Assembly: GCF_002105755.1 (NCBI RefSeq)
Contig: NZ_CP020821.1
Location: forward strand, 3,472,001-3,536,000
Direction of reading: 5' to 3'
Origin: Mycobacterium colombiense CECT 3035
GTDB taxonomy: Bacteria > Actinomycetota > Actinomycetes > Mycobacteriales > Mycobacteriaceae
Length of the DNA: 64,000 nt
Positions within the stretch are counted from its first letter, which is position 1. Each line of letters opens with the position of its first letter. Shown here one piece after another: positions 34,554 to 42,500 of the stretch. The position numbers and the translations under genes were made by a program. The notes under the pieces are model-generated. The model saw nothing but the letters and a program-made list of their open reading frames with translations. It made no database searches and had not been told where the DNA came from.

Positions 34554-35470
34554 GATTGCGCTCCTTTAGCCGTCGCGCTCAACGACTCCTTGGCGATCTG
34601 TTCGCCGACCTTGGTGGCCGCGGCGGTCATGATGTCCAGATTTCCCGCGTAAGGCGGCAAATAGTCGCCCGCACCCTCGACCTCGACGAACGTGGTGACC
34701 AGCGCCTGACCACCCGAGTGCAGCGACGGATCGTCGAACTGGGGCTCGTTGAGCAACCGGTAGCCCGGCACATAGGACTGCACCTCGGCCACCACGTCAT
34801 GGATGGACTGGGCGATCGCGGCCCGGTCGGCGTCTTCCGGGATGGCGCAAAAGATGGTGTCGCGCATGATCATCGGCGGATCGGCCGGGTTCAAGATGAT
34901 GATCGCCTTACCGCGCTGGGCGCCGCCGATGGTCTCCACGCCTTTGCTGGTGGTCTTGGTGAACTCATCAATGTTGGCCCGCGTCCCCGGGCCGGCCGAC
35001 AGCGACGCCACCGAGGCCACGATCTCGGCGTACGGCACCTCGACGACGCGGGAGACCGCGTACACGATCGGGATCGTGGCCTGACCACCGCAGGTGATCA
35101 TGTTGACGTTGGGGGCGTCCACATGCGCGCGCAGGTTGGCCGGCGGGATCACCGCCGGCCCCACCGCGGCCGGCGTCAAGTCGATGGCCCGGATCCCGGC
35201 GGCCTCATACTTCGGCGCGGCGTCGCGATGCACATAGGCACTGGTCGCCTCGAACACCAGATCAGGCTTCTCAGGCTGGGCCAACAACCAGTCCACCCCC
35301 TCGTGGGTGGTCTCCAAACCCAGCTTGCGGGCCCGGGCCAAACCCTCACTGTCCGGGTCGATACCCACCATCCAGCGCGGTTCCAGCCACTCCGACCGCA
35401 ACAACTTATAGAGCAGGTCAGTGCTGATATTCCCCGACCCGACAATGGCCACACTCGCCTTAGCCGGCAT
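34550..35470 (-). CDS. hsaG: HsaG, acylating aldehyde dehydrogenase
   Basis: CoA-acylating propanal/acetaldehyde dehydrogenase, 306 residues. The Rossmann motif VGSGNIST (about 10-17), the catalytic cysteine in [18 protein letters not shown] (about 128) and the partner-binding C-terminal part are present. It turns propanal from HsaF into propionyl-CoA. It overlaps hsaF by four bases and is separated from hsaE by a 52-base AT-rich gap. Codon use in its first third favours T-ending and TTG codons (TAT, CAT, CCT, GAT), unlike the surrounding genes. Confidence 0.94.
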   Translation of the reverse strand: MPAKASVAIVGSGNISTDLLYKLLRSEWLEPRWMVGIDPDSEGLARARKLGLETTHEGVDWLLAQPEKPDLVFEATSAYVHRDAAPKYEAAGIRAIDLTPAAVGPAVIPPANLRAHVDAPNVNMITCGGQATIPIVYAVSRVVEVPYAEIVASVASLSAGPGTRANIDEFTKTTSKGVETIGGAQRGKAIIILNPADPPMIMRDTIFCAIPEDADRAAIAQSIHDVVAEVQSYVPGYRLLNEPQFDDPSLHSGGQALVTTFVEVEGAGDYLPPYAGNLDIMTAAATKVGEQIAKESLSATAKGAQS

Positions 35471-35522
35471 GATGCCCCTTTTCGAAGCGTTTGAGATTTA
35501 AGTTAGACGATTTAATTCGAGC

Positions 35523-36308
35523 CTATTCGAACGATAGACGCACGGATCCCAGACCCGCGAAGTCCGCGACGAAGTTGTCGCCCGGGTGCGCATCGATCGC
35601 CCGCGTGCAGGATCCGGGCAGCACCACGTCGCCCTTGCGCAGCCGCACACCGAAGCCATCCACCTTGCGGGCCAGCCAAGCCACCGCGGTGACCGGGTTG
35701 CCCAGCACCGCGTCGGTCCGGCCTTCGGCGACCACCTCGCCGTTGCAGCGCAACACCGCCTCGATCCCCTTGACGTCGATGTCCTGCGGTGAAACGCGCG
35801 CCGCACCGAGCACAAAACCCGCCGACGAGGCGTTGTCGGCGATGGTGTCGCACAACTCGATCTGCCAGTCGGTGATCCGAGTGTCGATCAGCTCGATCGA
35901 CGGCACCAGCGCCTCGGTCGCCGCCAACACATCGTCCTCGGTGCACCCCGCCCCCGGCAGATCCGCGTTCAGCACGAAGCCCACTTCGACCTCCACCCGC
36001 GGGTACAGGTAGCGGTTCGCCTTGACCGGGGTGTCCTCGAACAACTGCATCTCGTCGAGCAGATGCCCATAGTCCGGCTCATCGACCCCCATCATCTGCT
36101 GGATCGCCTTGCTCGACAGGCCCACCTTATGGCCCAGCACCCGGGCCCCCTCCGCGACCCTCTGGCGGATATTGATCAGCTGAATCTCATAGGCGTCGAC
36201 GACATCGATGTCCGGATGGGCCGCAGTAAGCGGGGCGATCGGCTCACCGCTCCGCTCGGCTTGCGCCAACTCGGCAGCCAACTCGTCACGCGTGGCAACA
36301 CTGAGCAT
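35523..36308 (-). CDS. hsaE: HsaE, 2-hydroxyhexa-2,4-dienoate hydratase
   Basis: Hydratase of the MhpD/BphH type, 261 residues, the same as M. tuberculosis HsaE. It has the GHKVGLSSKAIQQMMGVDEPDYGHLLDEM segment with the conserved Lys/Glu set, and a LYPRVEVEVGFVL strand with the metal ligands. It adds water to the dienoate from A/B-ring meta-cleavage; the product goes to HsaF. ATG 36308 is preferred to the longer reading because it follows GAGGAGA and leaves the KstR operator outside the gene. First gene of hsaE-hsaG-hsaF. Confidence 0.93.
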   Translation of the reverse strand: MLSVATRDELAAELAQAERSGEPIAPLTAAHPDIDVVDAYEIQLINIRQRVAEGARVLGHKVGLSSKAIQQMMGVDEPDYGHLLDEMQLFEDTPVKANRYLYPRVEVEVGFVLNADLPGAGCTEDDVLAATEALVPSIELIDTRITDWQIELCDTIADNASSAGFVLGAARVSPQDIDVKGIEAVLRCNGEVVAEGRTDAVLGNPVTAVAWLARKVDGFGVRLRKGDVVLPGSCTRAIDAHPGDNFVADFAGLGSVRLSFE

Positions 36309-36365
36309 TTCTTCACGTCTCCTCGTACGGTCGGCCGGGCCAGTAGCGGCCGCCCCGGGCAATTC

Positions 36366-36379
36366 TATAACGTGTTCTA
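36366..36379. promoter_or_regulatory. KstR operator between hsaE and kstD
   Basis: TATAACGTGTTCTA, full consensus, one base from the kstD ATG and 57 bases from the hsaE ATG. Its left half, TATAAC, also resembles a -10 hexamer for kstD. Confidence 0.92.
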
Positions 36380-36380
36380 C

Positions 36381-38072
36381 ATGTCAGCGCAGGAGTACGA
36401 CGTCGTCGTGGTCGGGAGCGGCGGGGCCGGCATGGTGGCCGCACTTACCGCCGCTCACCGGGGTCTTTCCACCATAGTCATCGAGAAGGCCCCGCACTTC
36501 GGTGGTTCGACCGCACGCTCAGGCGGCGGCGTTTGGATCCCAAATAACGAAGTCCTCAAGCGTGCCGGGGTCCGCGATACCGCCGAGGCCGCCCGCACCT
36601 ATCTGCACGGGATCGTCGGCAACGTCGTCGAGCCGGAACGCATCGATACCTACCTCGAGCGCGGCCCCGAAATGCTGTCATTCGTGCTGCAGCACACCCC
36701 ACTGAAGATGTGCTGGGTGCCGAAGTACTCCGACTACTACCCCGAGTCGCCGGGCGGCCGCGCGGAGGGCCGATCGATCGAGCCGAAGCCGTTCAACGCC
36801 CGCAAGCTCGGCGCCGACGAAGCCGGCCTGGAGCCGGCCTACGGCAAGGTCCCACTCAACGTCGTGGTGATGCAACAGGATTACGTACGGCTGAACCAGC
36901 TCAAGCGTCACCCGCGCGGTGCGCTGCGCAGCCTGAAGGTCGGCGCGCGCACCATGTGGGCCAAGGCGACCGGCAAGAACCTCGTCGGGATGGGCCGGGC
37001 GTTGATCGGTCCGCTGCGAATCGGGTTGCAGCGGGCCGGGGTTCCGGTAGTACTCAACACCGCGCTCACCGACCTCTACGTCGAGGACGGCGTGGTGCGC
37101 GGCGTCTACGTGCGCGCGGCCGGTGACGCCGAATCGGGTGAGCCCCAGCTGATCCGGGCCCGGCGCGGTGTGATCCTGGCGTCCGGCGGATTCGAGCACA
37201 ACGAACAGATGCGGGTGAAATACCAGCGCGCACCGATCACCACCGAGTGGACCGTCGGCGCGGCGGCCAACACCGGCGACGGGATTCTGGCGGGCGAAAA
37301 GCTCGGCGCCGCACTGGACATCATGGAAGACGCCTGGTGGGGGCCGACCGTCCCGCTGGTGGGCGCGCCGTGGTTCGCGTTGTCCGAGCGCAACTCGCCG
37401 GGGTCGATCATCGTCAACATGTCGGGCAAGCGGTTCATGAACGAGTCGATGCCCTACGTCGAAGCCTGCCATCACATGTACGGCGGCGAATACGGTCAGG
37501 GGCCGGGCCCGGGCGAGAACATCCCCGCGTGGCTGGTATTCGACCAGCGGTACCGGGACCGTTACATCTTCGCCGGATTGCAGCCCGGACAACGCATTCC
37601 GCGCAAATGGCTGGAGTCGGGCGTCATCATCACCGCGGACACGCTCGCGGAGCTGGCGCAGAAGGCCGGCCTTCCGGAGGGCGAATTCATCGCGACCGTG
37701 CAGCGTTTCAACGGCTTCGCACGTTCGGGCATCGACGCCGACTTCCAGCGCGGCGAGAGCGCCTACGACCGGTACTACGGCGACCCGACCAACAAGCCGA
37801 ACCCCAACCTCGGCGAGATCAGTCACGCGCCGTACTACGCGGCCAAGATGGTGCCCGGCGACCTGGGCACCAAGGGCGGCATCCGCACCGACATCCACGG
37901 CCGCGCGCTGCGCGACGACGGCAGTATCATCGAAGGCCTTTACGCCGCGGGCAACGTCAGTGCCCCGGTGATGGGCCACACGTACCCCGGTCCGGGTGGC
38001 ACCATCGGCCCCGCAATGACGTTCGGCTACCTGGCGGCGTTGCACATCGCCGACGGAGCCGGGGAAAGGTAA
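36381..38072 (+). CDS. kstD: KstD, 3-ketosteroid delta-1-dehydrogenase
   Basis: FAD enzyme of 563 residues, the same as M. tuberculosis KstD. It has the N-terminal dinucleotide motif VVVVGSGGAGMVAALTAA, the GGSTARSGGGVWIPNN active-site segment, and the C-terminal YPGPGGTIGPAMTFGYLAA that closes on FAD. It makes the C1-C2 double bond of the steroid A ring (AD to ADD). The longer upstream reading crosses the hsaE promoter and is rejected. The ATG lies one base after the KstR operator, so the mRNA is leaderless or nearly so. hsd4B follows six bases later. Confidence 0.95.
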   Translation: MSAQEYDVVVVGSGGAGMVAALTAAHRGLSTIVIEKAPHFGGSTARSGGGVWIPNNEVLKRAGVRDTAEAARTYLHGIVGNVVEPERIDTYLERGPEMLSFVLQHTPLKMCWVPKYSDYYPESPGGRAEGRSIEPKPFNARKLGADEAGLEPAYGKVPLNVVVMQQDYVRLNQLKRHPRGALRSLKVGARTMWAKATGKNLVGMGRALIGPLRIGLQRAGVPVVLNTALTDLYVEDGVVRGVYVRAAGDAESGEPQLIRARRGVILASGGFEHNEQMRVKYQRAPITTEWTVGAAANTGDGILAGEKLGAALDIMEDAWWGPTVPLVGAPWFALSERNSPGSIIVNMSGKRFMNESMPYVEACHHMYGGEYGQGPGPGENIPAWLVFDQRYRDRYIFAGLQPGQRIPRKWLESGVIITADTLAELAQKAGLPEGEFIATVQRFNGFARSGIDADFQRGESAYDRYYGDPTNKPNPNLGEISHAPYYAAKMVPGDLGTKGGIRTDIHGRALRDDGSIIEGLYAAGNVSAPVMGHTYPGPGGTIGPAMTFGYLAALHIADGAGER

Positions 38073-38077
38073 CCGCG

Positions 38078-38950
38078 ATGCCCATCGACGTAGAAGTCGC
38101 GCTGAACGCCGAGCTGGATCCCATCGAGTTCTCCTGGGCCAGTAGCGATGTGCAGCTCTACCACCTCGGACTTGGCGCGGGCGCCGATCCGATGGACCCA
38201 CGCGAGTTGCGCTATCTGGTCGACGACACCCCGCAGGTGCTCCCGACATTCGGCAATGTCGCCGCCACCTTCCACGCCACGAAACCCCCGACGGTCAAGT
38301 TCCCCGGCATCGACATCGAGCTGGGCAAGGTGCTGCACGCCAGCGAACGGGTCGAGGCGCCCGCTCCGCTGCCGCCGTCGGGCTCGGCGAAGGCCGTCAC
38401 CCGGTTCACCGACATCTGGGACAAGGGCAAGGCCGCGGTGATCTGGAGTGAGACGACGGTGACCGCGCCGGATGGCACGCTGCTGTGGACGCAGCGCCGG
38501 TCCATCTTCGCCCGCGGCGAAGGTGGATTCGGCGGCGAGCGCGGGCCTTCGACGTCGGACGGCGCGCCCGATCGTGCGCCCGATCTTGAGGTCGACGTGC
38601 CGATTCTGCCGCAGCAGGCGCTGCTCTACCGGCTGTGCGGCGACCGCAACCCGCTGCATTCTGATCCCGAATTCGCAGCTGCCGCAGGGTTTTCCCAGCC
38701 CATCCTGCACGGGCTGTGCACCTACGGCATGACCTGCAAGGCGATCACCGATGCGCTGCTCGACGGCGATGCCGGCGCGGTGGCGGCCTACGGCGCGCGT
38801 TTCGCCGGGGTGGCTTTCCCCGGCGAAACGCTCAAGGTCGGCATCTGGAAGGACTCGGCGTCTTCCGAAGGCCGCTTCCTGGCCAGCGTTGTCGCGCCGT
38901 CGCGCGACAACGCCGTCGTGCTCAGCGGCGTCGAACTGATCCCCGCGTAG
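38078..38950 (+). CDS. hsd4B: MaoC-type steroid enoyl-CoA hydratase (Hsd4B/ChsH3)
   Basis: A 290-residue protein of the double hot-dog MaoC/HSD17B4 type, syntenic with Rv3538. The second domain carries the hydratase motif LYRLCGDRNPLHSDPEFAAAAGFSQPILHGLCTYG with the catalytic Asp and His. It probably hydrates a steroid side-chain enoyl-CoA; I recall the name ChsH3 for the M. tuberculosis protein. It is in an operon with kstD, five bases after its stop. Downstream of it the first repeat of the DUF559 cassette begins. Confidence 0.9.
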   Translation: MPIDVEVALNAELDPIEFSWASSDVQLYHLGLGAGADPMDPRELRYLVDDTPQVLPTFGNVAATFHATKPPTVKFPGIDIELGKVLHASERVEAPAPLPPSGSAKAVTRFTDIWDKGKAAVIWSETTVTAPDGTLLWTQRRSIFARGEGGFGGERGPSTSDGAPDRAPDLEVDVPILPQQALLYRLCGDRNPLHSDPEFAAAAGFSQPILHGLCTYGMTCKAITDALLDGDAGAVAAYGARFAGVAFPGETLKVGIWKDSASSEGRFLASVVAPSRDNAVVLSGVELIPA

Positions 38951-38965
38951 GGGCTCCTCTTTTGT

Positions 38966-39023
38966 TCGAATGTGCGGCTAGCCGCACAGTGGGACTCGAA
39001 TGTGCGGCTAGCCGCACATTCGA
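38966..39023. repeat. 58-bp direct repeat, left end of the first DUF559 cassette
   Basis: Two copies of a palindromic unit in 30-base period: 38966-38988 (partial) and 38996-39023 (a perfect 28-base palindrome around GCGGCTAGCCGC). The same unit pair, also in 30-base period and with a similar GTGGG spacer, is at 39899-39956; about 48 of 58 positions agree. The stop codon of the gene at 39008 is the TAG in the centre of the palindrome. Confidence 0.8.
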
Positions 39024-39871
39024 CGGGCCAATGCGCCGCGCACACGGCTGACGATTTCTGCCGGTCGGTCCCCCGCCACCACTCGCACAACAATCCAGCC
39101 GAGCCGCTCAAGCGTCTCCAGTCGCCGGAGATCCCAGGTGTATTGATTCCGATCGGTGCGATGCTGCTCACCGTCATACTCGACGGCCACCTTTAACTCT
39201 TCCCAACCCATGTCCAGATACGCGATCACCGTGCCGAATTCATTCAGCACCGGAATTTGTGTTTGCGGTCTGGGCAAGCCTGCCTGGATCAACACGACCC
39301 GTAACCACGACTCCTTCGGTGACTGCGCACCCGAATCGAAGAGGCCCACGGCCTGGCGTGCTCGAGCAACGCCTCTGCGTCCCAGGTATCGGCGGGCCAG
39401 CAACTCAATATCGACGGCTTTGATCTCGGTAACCCGGGCGAGCGCGTCAATTGCCGCTACCGCCGTCATAAGCGGATACCAACATCCAATGTCGAGCGCC
39501 GTCCTGACTGGCGAAGTGACCGGCATGCCGGCCACCAGCTCGATCTCATCCTGCTCGATGCGGTCCCGGTGAGTCCGCAATCCCAACGGGCTCCGGCGAT
39601 TGTCATGAATCAAGTCCACTACCGGCGCGTCGTCGGCCCACTTACTCCCGTATAGCGCGGCAGCGGCGAACCCTGCGACCACGCCCCGATATCCGGTCCA
39701 CAGCCAGCCAGCTTTCGTGCGGAGTTCAGCCGTGATCGCGACATCACGCTCCACATAGATGTCGGGGAACAGTCGACGAAAGCGCGTAGCCAGTTCGGAC
39801 TTGGTCAACATGCCAGCAGCGATGGCCTCGCTGCCGATAAATGGCCCCACCATGACAACGCAGCGTCGCAT
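39008..39871 (-). CDS. DUF559 protein with AbiEi-like N-terminus and Vsr-like endonuclease fold
   Basis: A 287-residue member of a family present in many copies in mycobacterial genomes. Residues around 7-40 (FIGSEAIAAGMLTKSELATRFRRLFPDIYV) look like an AbiEi-type winged-helix domain. The C-terminal third carries the Vsr/PD-(D/E)XK signature IAYLDMGWEELKVAVEYDGEQHR followed by WDLRRLETLERLGWIVVRV. No partner toxin gene is present. It lies between two copies of a 58-bp repeat; its stop codon is inside one. M. tuberculosis has PPE63 at this place. ATG 39853 is an alternative start, as in many homologues. Confidence 0.8.
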   Translation of the reverse strand: MRRCVVMVGPFIGSEAIAAGMLTKSELATRFRRLFPDIYVERDVAITAELRTKAGWLWTGYRGVVAGFAAAALYGSKWADDAPVVDLIHDNRRSPLGLRTHRDRIEQDEIELVAGMPVTSPVRTALDIGCWYPLMTAVAAIDALARVTEIKAVDIELLARRYLGRRGVARARQAVGLFDSGAQSPKESWLRVVLIQAGLPRPQTQIPVLNEFGTVIAYLDMGWEELKVAVEYDGEQHRTDRNQYTWDLRRLETLERLGWIVVRVVAGDRPAEIVSRVRGALARRMCG

Positions 39872-39898
39872 GAGGAGCCGCGGGCGTCACTTCAGTCG

Positions 39899-39956
39899 TC
39901 GAGTGTGCGGCTGGCCGCGCCGTGGGCGTCGAGTGTGCGGCTGGCCGCACACTCGC
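39899..39956. repeat. 58-bp direct repeat, right end of the first DUF559 cassette
   Basis: Partial unit at 39899-39920, complete palindrome at 39930-39955 (12-base arms CGAGTGTGCGGC around TG), 30-base period as on the left. Same orientation as the left copy. It ends 14 bases before the ltp2 stop. Confidence 0.8.
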
Positions 39957-39969
39957 GACGAAAATCCCG

Positions 39970-41139
39970 CTAGCCGAGGATCAGGCCGGAGGTGGGCACG
40001 CCGGTGCCCGCGGTGACGAGGACATGCTCGACGTCGGGCACCGGGTTCACCGAGGTGCCGCGCAGTTGCCGCACACCCTCGGCGATGCCGTTCATGCCGT
40101 GGATGTAGGCCTCGCCGAGTTGCCCACCGTGGGTGTTGATCGGCAGTCGCCCACCGATCTCGATGGCGCCGTTGGCGATGAAGTCCTTGGCCTCGCCCTT
40201 GCCGCAGAATCCCAACTCTTCCAACTGAATCAGGGTGAACGGCGTGAAATGGTCGTACAGGATCGCGGTCTGGATGTCGGTCGGCCGCAACCCCGACTGC
40301 GCCCACAGCTGCTGGCCCACGACCCCCATCTCGGGCAGGCCGAGCTCGGGCCGGTAGTAGCTGACCATCGTGTACTGGTCGGGGCTGGACCCCTGCGCCG
40401 CGGCCTCGATGATCGCCGGTCGCTGCTTGAGATCCTTCGCGCGCTCCGGCGACGTCACCACGATCGCGACCGCACCGTCGGTCTCCTGGCAGCAGTCCAG
40501 CAGCCGCAGCGGCTCGGCGATCCACCGCGAATTCTGGTGTTCCTCAATGGTTATCGGCTTCTCGTAGAAATACGCCTTGGGGTTCTTCGCCGCATGCTTG
40601 CGGTCGGCCACCGAGATCGCACCGAAGTCCCGGCTGGTCGCGCCCGACAGATGCATATAGCGCTGGGCGATCATGGCTACCTGTGCGGCCGGCGTGGAAA
40701 GCCCGTGCGGGTAGGAGAAGGAATTGTCCGCAGCCGTCGAATCAGCCTGCACCCCTGCGTTTCCCACCAGCCGGGTCTGCACCTGACCGAATCGCATGCC
40801 CGAGCGCTCGTTGAAGGCCCGGTACGCGACGACCACGTCGGCCACGCCGGTGGCCACGGCGATCGCCGCCTGCTGAACGGTCGCGCACGCGGCACCGCCG
40901 CCATACCCGATCTGCGAGAAAAACTTCAGGTCACCGATGCCGGCCGCGCGCGCCACCGCGGTCTCGTTGTTGGTGTCCATCGTGAACGTGGTCAGCCCGT
41001 CGACGTCGGAGGGGCTCAACCCCGCGTCGTCCAGCGCATCCAGGACCGCCTCGGCGGCCAGTCGCAGCTCGCTGCGGCCCGAGTCCTTGGAGAAGTCGGT
41101 GGCACCGATGCCGACGATCGCAGCCTTACCCGACAACAT
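39970..41139 (-). CDS. ltp2: Ltp2, steroid retro-aldolase
   Basis: Thiolase-like protein of 389 residues. With the DUF35 domain of ChsH2 it cleaves the 17-hydroxy-22-oyl-CoA to androstenedione-type ketone and propionyl-CoA, the last step of side-chain removal. Motifs are QIGYGGGAACATVQQAAIAVATG, LYDHFTPFTLIQLEELGF and LPINTHGGQLGEAYIHGMNG. The ATG directly follows the chsH1 stop. Last gene of the operon beginning with cyp125. Confidence 0.93.
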   Translation of the reverse strand: MLSGKAAIVGIGATDFSKDSGRSELRLAAEAVLDALDDAGLSPSDVDGLTTFTMDTNNETAVARAAGIGDLKFFSQIGYGGGAACATVQQAAIAVATGVADVVVAYRAFNERSGMRFGQVQTRLVGNAGVQADSTAADNSFSYPHGLSTPAAQVAMIAQRYMHLSGATSRDFGAISVADRKHAAKNPKAYFYEKPITIEEHQNSRWIAEPLRLLDCCQETDGAVAIVVTSPERAKDLKQRPAIIEAAAQGSSPDQYTMVSYYRPELGLPEMGVVGQQLWAQSGLRPTDIQTAILYDHFTPFTLIQLEELGFCGKGEAKDFIANGAIEIGGRLPINTHGGQLGEAYIHGMNGIAEGVRQLRGTSVNPVPDVEHVLVTAGTGVPTSGLILG

Positions 41140-41541
41140 CTAGGAACCCCCGATCGTGAGCGTCACGTTCGCGATGACATGGTCGCCAAGGCTGTTGCGG
41201 CCAAACACCTTCAGCGTGATCAGGCCATCGTCGACGCCGGTCACCTCACCGGAGAAGGTGACGGTGTCGTAGGCATACCACGGCACGCCGAGCCGCAGCC
41301 CGATCGATTTGATCCGCGCCGTCGGGCCCGCCCAGTCGGTGACGTAGCGCTGCACCAGGCCGGTGTCGGTGAGGATGTTGACGAAGATGTCCTTGGAACC
41401 CTTGGCCTGAGCCAGGTCCCGGTCATGGTGCACGTCCTGGAAGTCCCTGGTGGCCAGGGCCGTAGAGATGATGAACGTCGGCGTGCCGTGCAGCTTGAGT
41501 TCGGGCAGGGTGGTGCCCACTTCGACGACGGGTGCGCTCAT
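41140..41541 (-). CDS. chsH1: ChsH1, MaoC-type hydratase subunit
   Basis: Single hot-dog MaoC-like protein of 133 residues. It contains the catalytic set in FQDVHHDRDLAQAKGSKDIFVNILT, with the Asp/His typical of the active half. With ChsH2 it forms the hydratase that adds water to 3-oxo-4,17-pregnadiene-20-carboxyl-CoA. The start MSAPVVEVG (ATG 41541) overlaps the chsH2 stop (ATGA) and is preferred over a 13-codon longer reading that lies inside chsH2. Confidence 0.92.
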   Translation of the reverse strand: MSAPVVEVGTTLPELKLHGTPTFIISTALATRDFQDVHHDRDLAQAKGSKDIFVNILTDTGLVQRYVTDWAGPTARIKSIGLRLGVPWYAYDTVTFSGEVTGVDDGLITLKVFGRNSLGDHVIANVTLTIGGS

Positions 41542-42500
41542 GCTTCGTCTCCCACGGGCTCCCACGCGTACAGGCTCCACTCCGGGCCGGACTCACCGGC
41601 CGGGAAGTCGATATAGGTTGCGCGGACCGGCATTCCGATCTTGACCTCGGCGTGGTCGACGTTGCGGAGCTCACCGAGCATCCGGACGCCCTCTTCCAGC
41701 TCGATCAGCGCGATCACGAACGGCAGCGTGCGACCGGGAACCTTCGGAGCGTGGTGCACCACGAAGCTGAACACCGTGCCGCGGCCGCTGGCCACCGCGT
41801 AGTCGATGGGCTCGGCCTTGTCCTGCCACACCGCCGGCACCGGCGGGTGCTGCAGGGTGCCGTCGGCCAGGCGCTGGATGCGCAGTTCGTGCGCTTTGAC
41901 GCCCTCCCAGAAGAAGGCGGTGTCGCGCGAGACCGCGGGACGCATCATGGCGTCGGCGTCCAGGTCCACCGGCACGGAACCGGTGGCTCCGGAATCCTCG
42001 CGTGGCCTGAACTTCAGTATGCGCCATTCCATCTCGGCGACATTCTCGTCGCCGACCCGCCAGGTGATGTGCTGGTTGATGAACCAGCCTTCACCGAGCC
42101 CGGTCTGCTTGGGGCCGACAACGTCGCGCATCTCGGAGTGGACGGTGACCCGCTCGCCAGGACGCAGATACCGGTGATAGGTCTGCTCGCAGTTGGTCGC
42201 GACCACACCGATGTAGCCGGCGTCGTCGAACAGCTGCATGATCGGACCCATGGGGTCGTCGGTCGGGCGCTCGCCCCCCAGACCGAACATGGTCCACACC
42301 TGAATCATGGCCGGCGGCGCGACGATTCCGGGATGACCGGCGGCCTTCGCGGCGGCCTCGTCGACATAGATCGGGTTGGCATCGCCGAGCGCCTCGACCC
42401 AGTTGTTGATCGTCGGCTGGTTGACCGGATCCCGCGCATCCCGCGGCTTAGCGACGACGGTGGCGGTGATTTCCGCGACCGCTTCCTTGATATCGGTCAT
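41538..42500 (-). CDS. chsH2: ChsH2, MaoC-DUF35 fusion
   Basis: A 320-residue two-domain protein. The N-terminal half (about 1-160) is a MaoC-like hot dog (WVEALGDANPIYVDEAAAKAAGHPGIVAPPAM). The C-terminal half (about 190-315) is a DUF35 OB fold (LPFVIALIELEEGVRMLGELRNVDHAEVKIGMPV) that docks on Ltp2. The link ties hydration and retro-aldol steps in one complex. ATG 42500 overlaps the fadE29 stop (ATGA). A longer reading that starts inside fadE29 is rejected. Confidence 0.93.
   Translation of the reverse strand: MTDIKEAVAEITATVVAKPRDARDPVNQPTINNWVEALGDANPIYVDEAAAKAAGHPGIVAPPAMIQVWTMFGLGGERPTDDPMGPIMQLFDDAGYIGVVATNCEQTYHRYLRPGERVTVHSEMRDVVGPKQTGLGEGWFINQHITWRVGDENVAEMEWRILKFRPREDSGATGSVPVDLDADAMMRPAVSRDTAFFWEGVKAHELRIQRLADGTLQHPPVPAVWQDKAEPIDYAVASGRGTVFSFVVHHAPKVPGRTLPFVIALIELEEGVRMLGELRNVDHAEVKIGMPVRATYIDFPAGESGPEWSLYAWEPVGDEA

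Noticed and set aside
36063..36380. N-terminal extension of kstD
   Set aside because: It would run through hsaE and the KstR operator. ATG 36381 gives the known length of 563 residues.
39008..39871. Type IV toxin-antitoxin locus (AbiEi/AbiEii)
   Set aside because: The AbiEi-like domain is present but no AbiEii-type nucleotidyltransferase gene is adjacent in either cassette.
38966..39956. CRISPR array
   Set aside because: Only two repeat units on each side with a seven-base spacer and a gene in between; no Cas genes.
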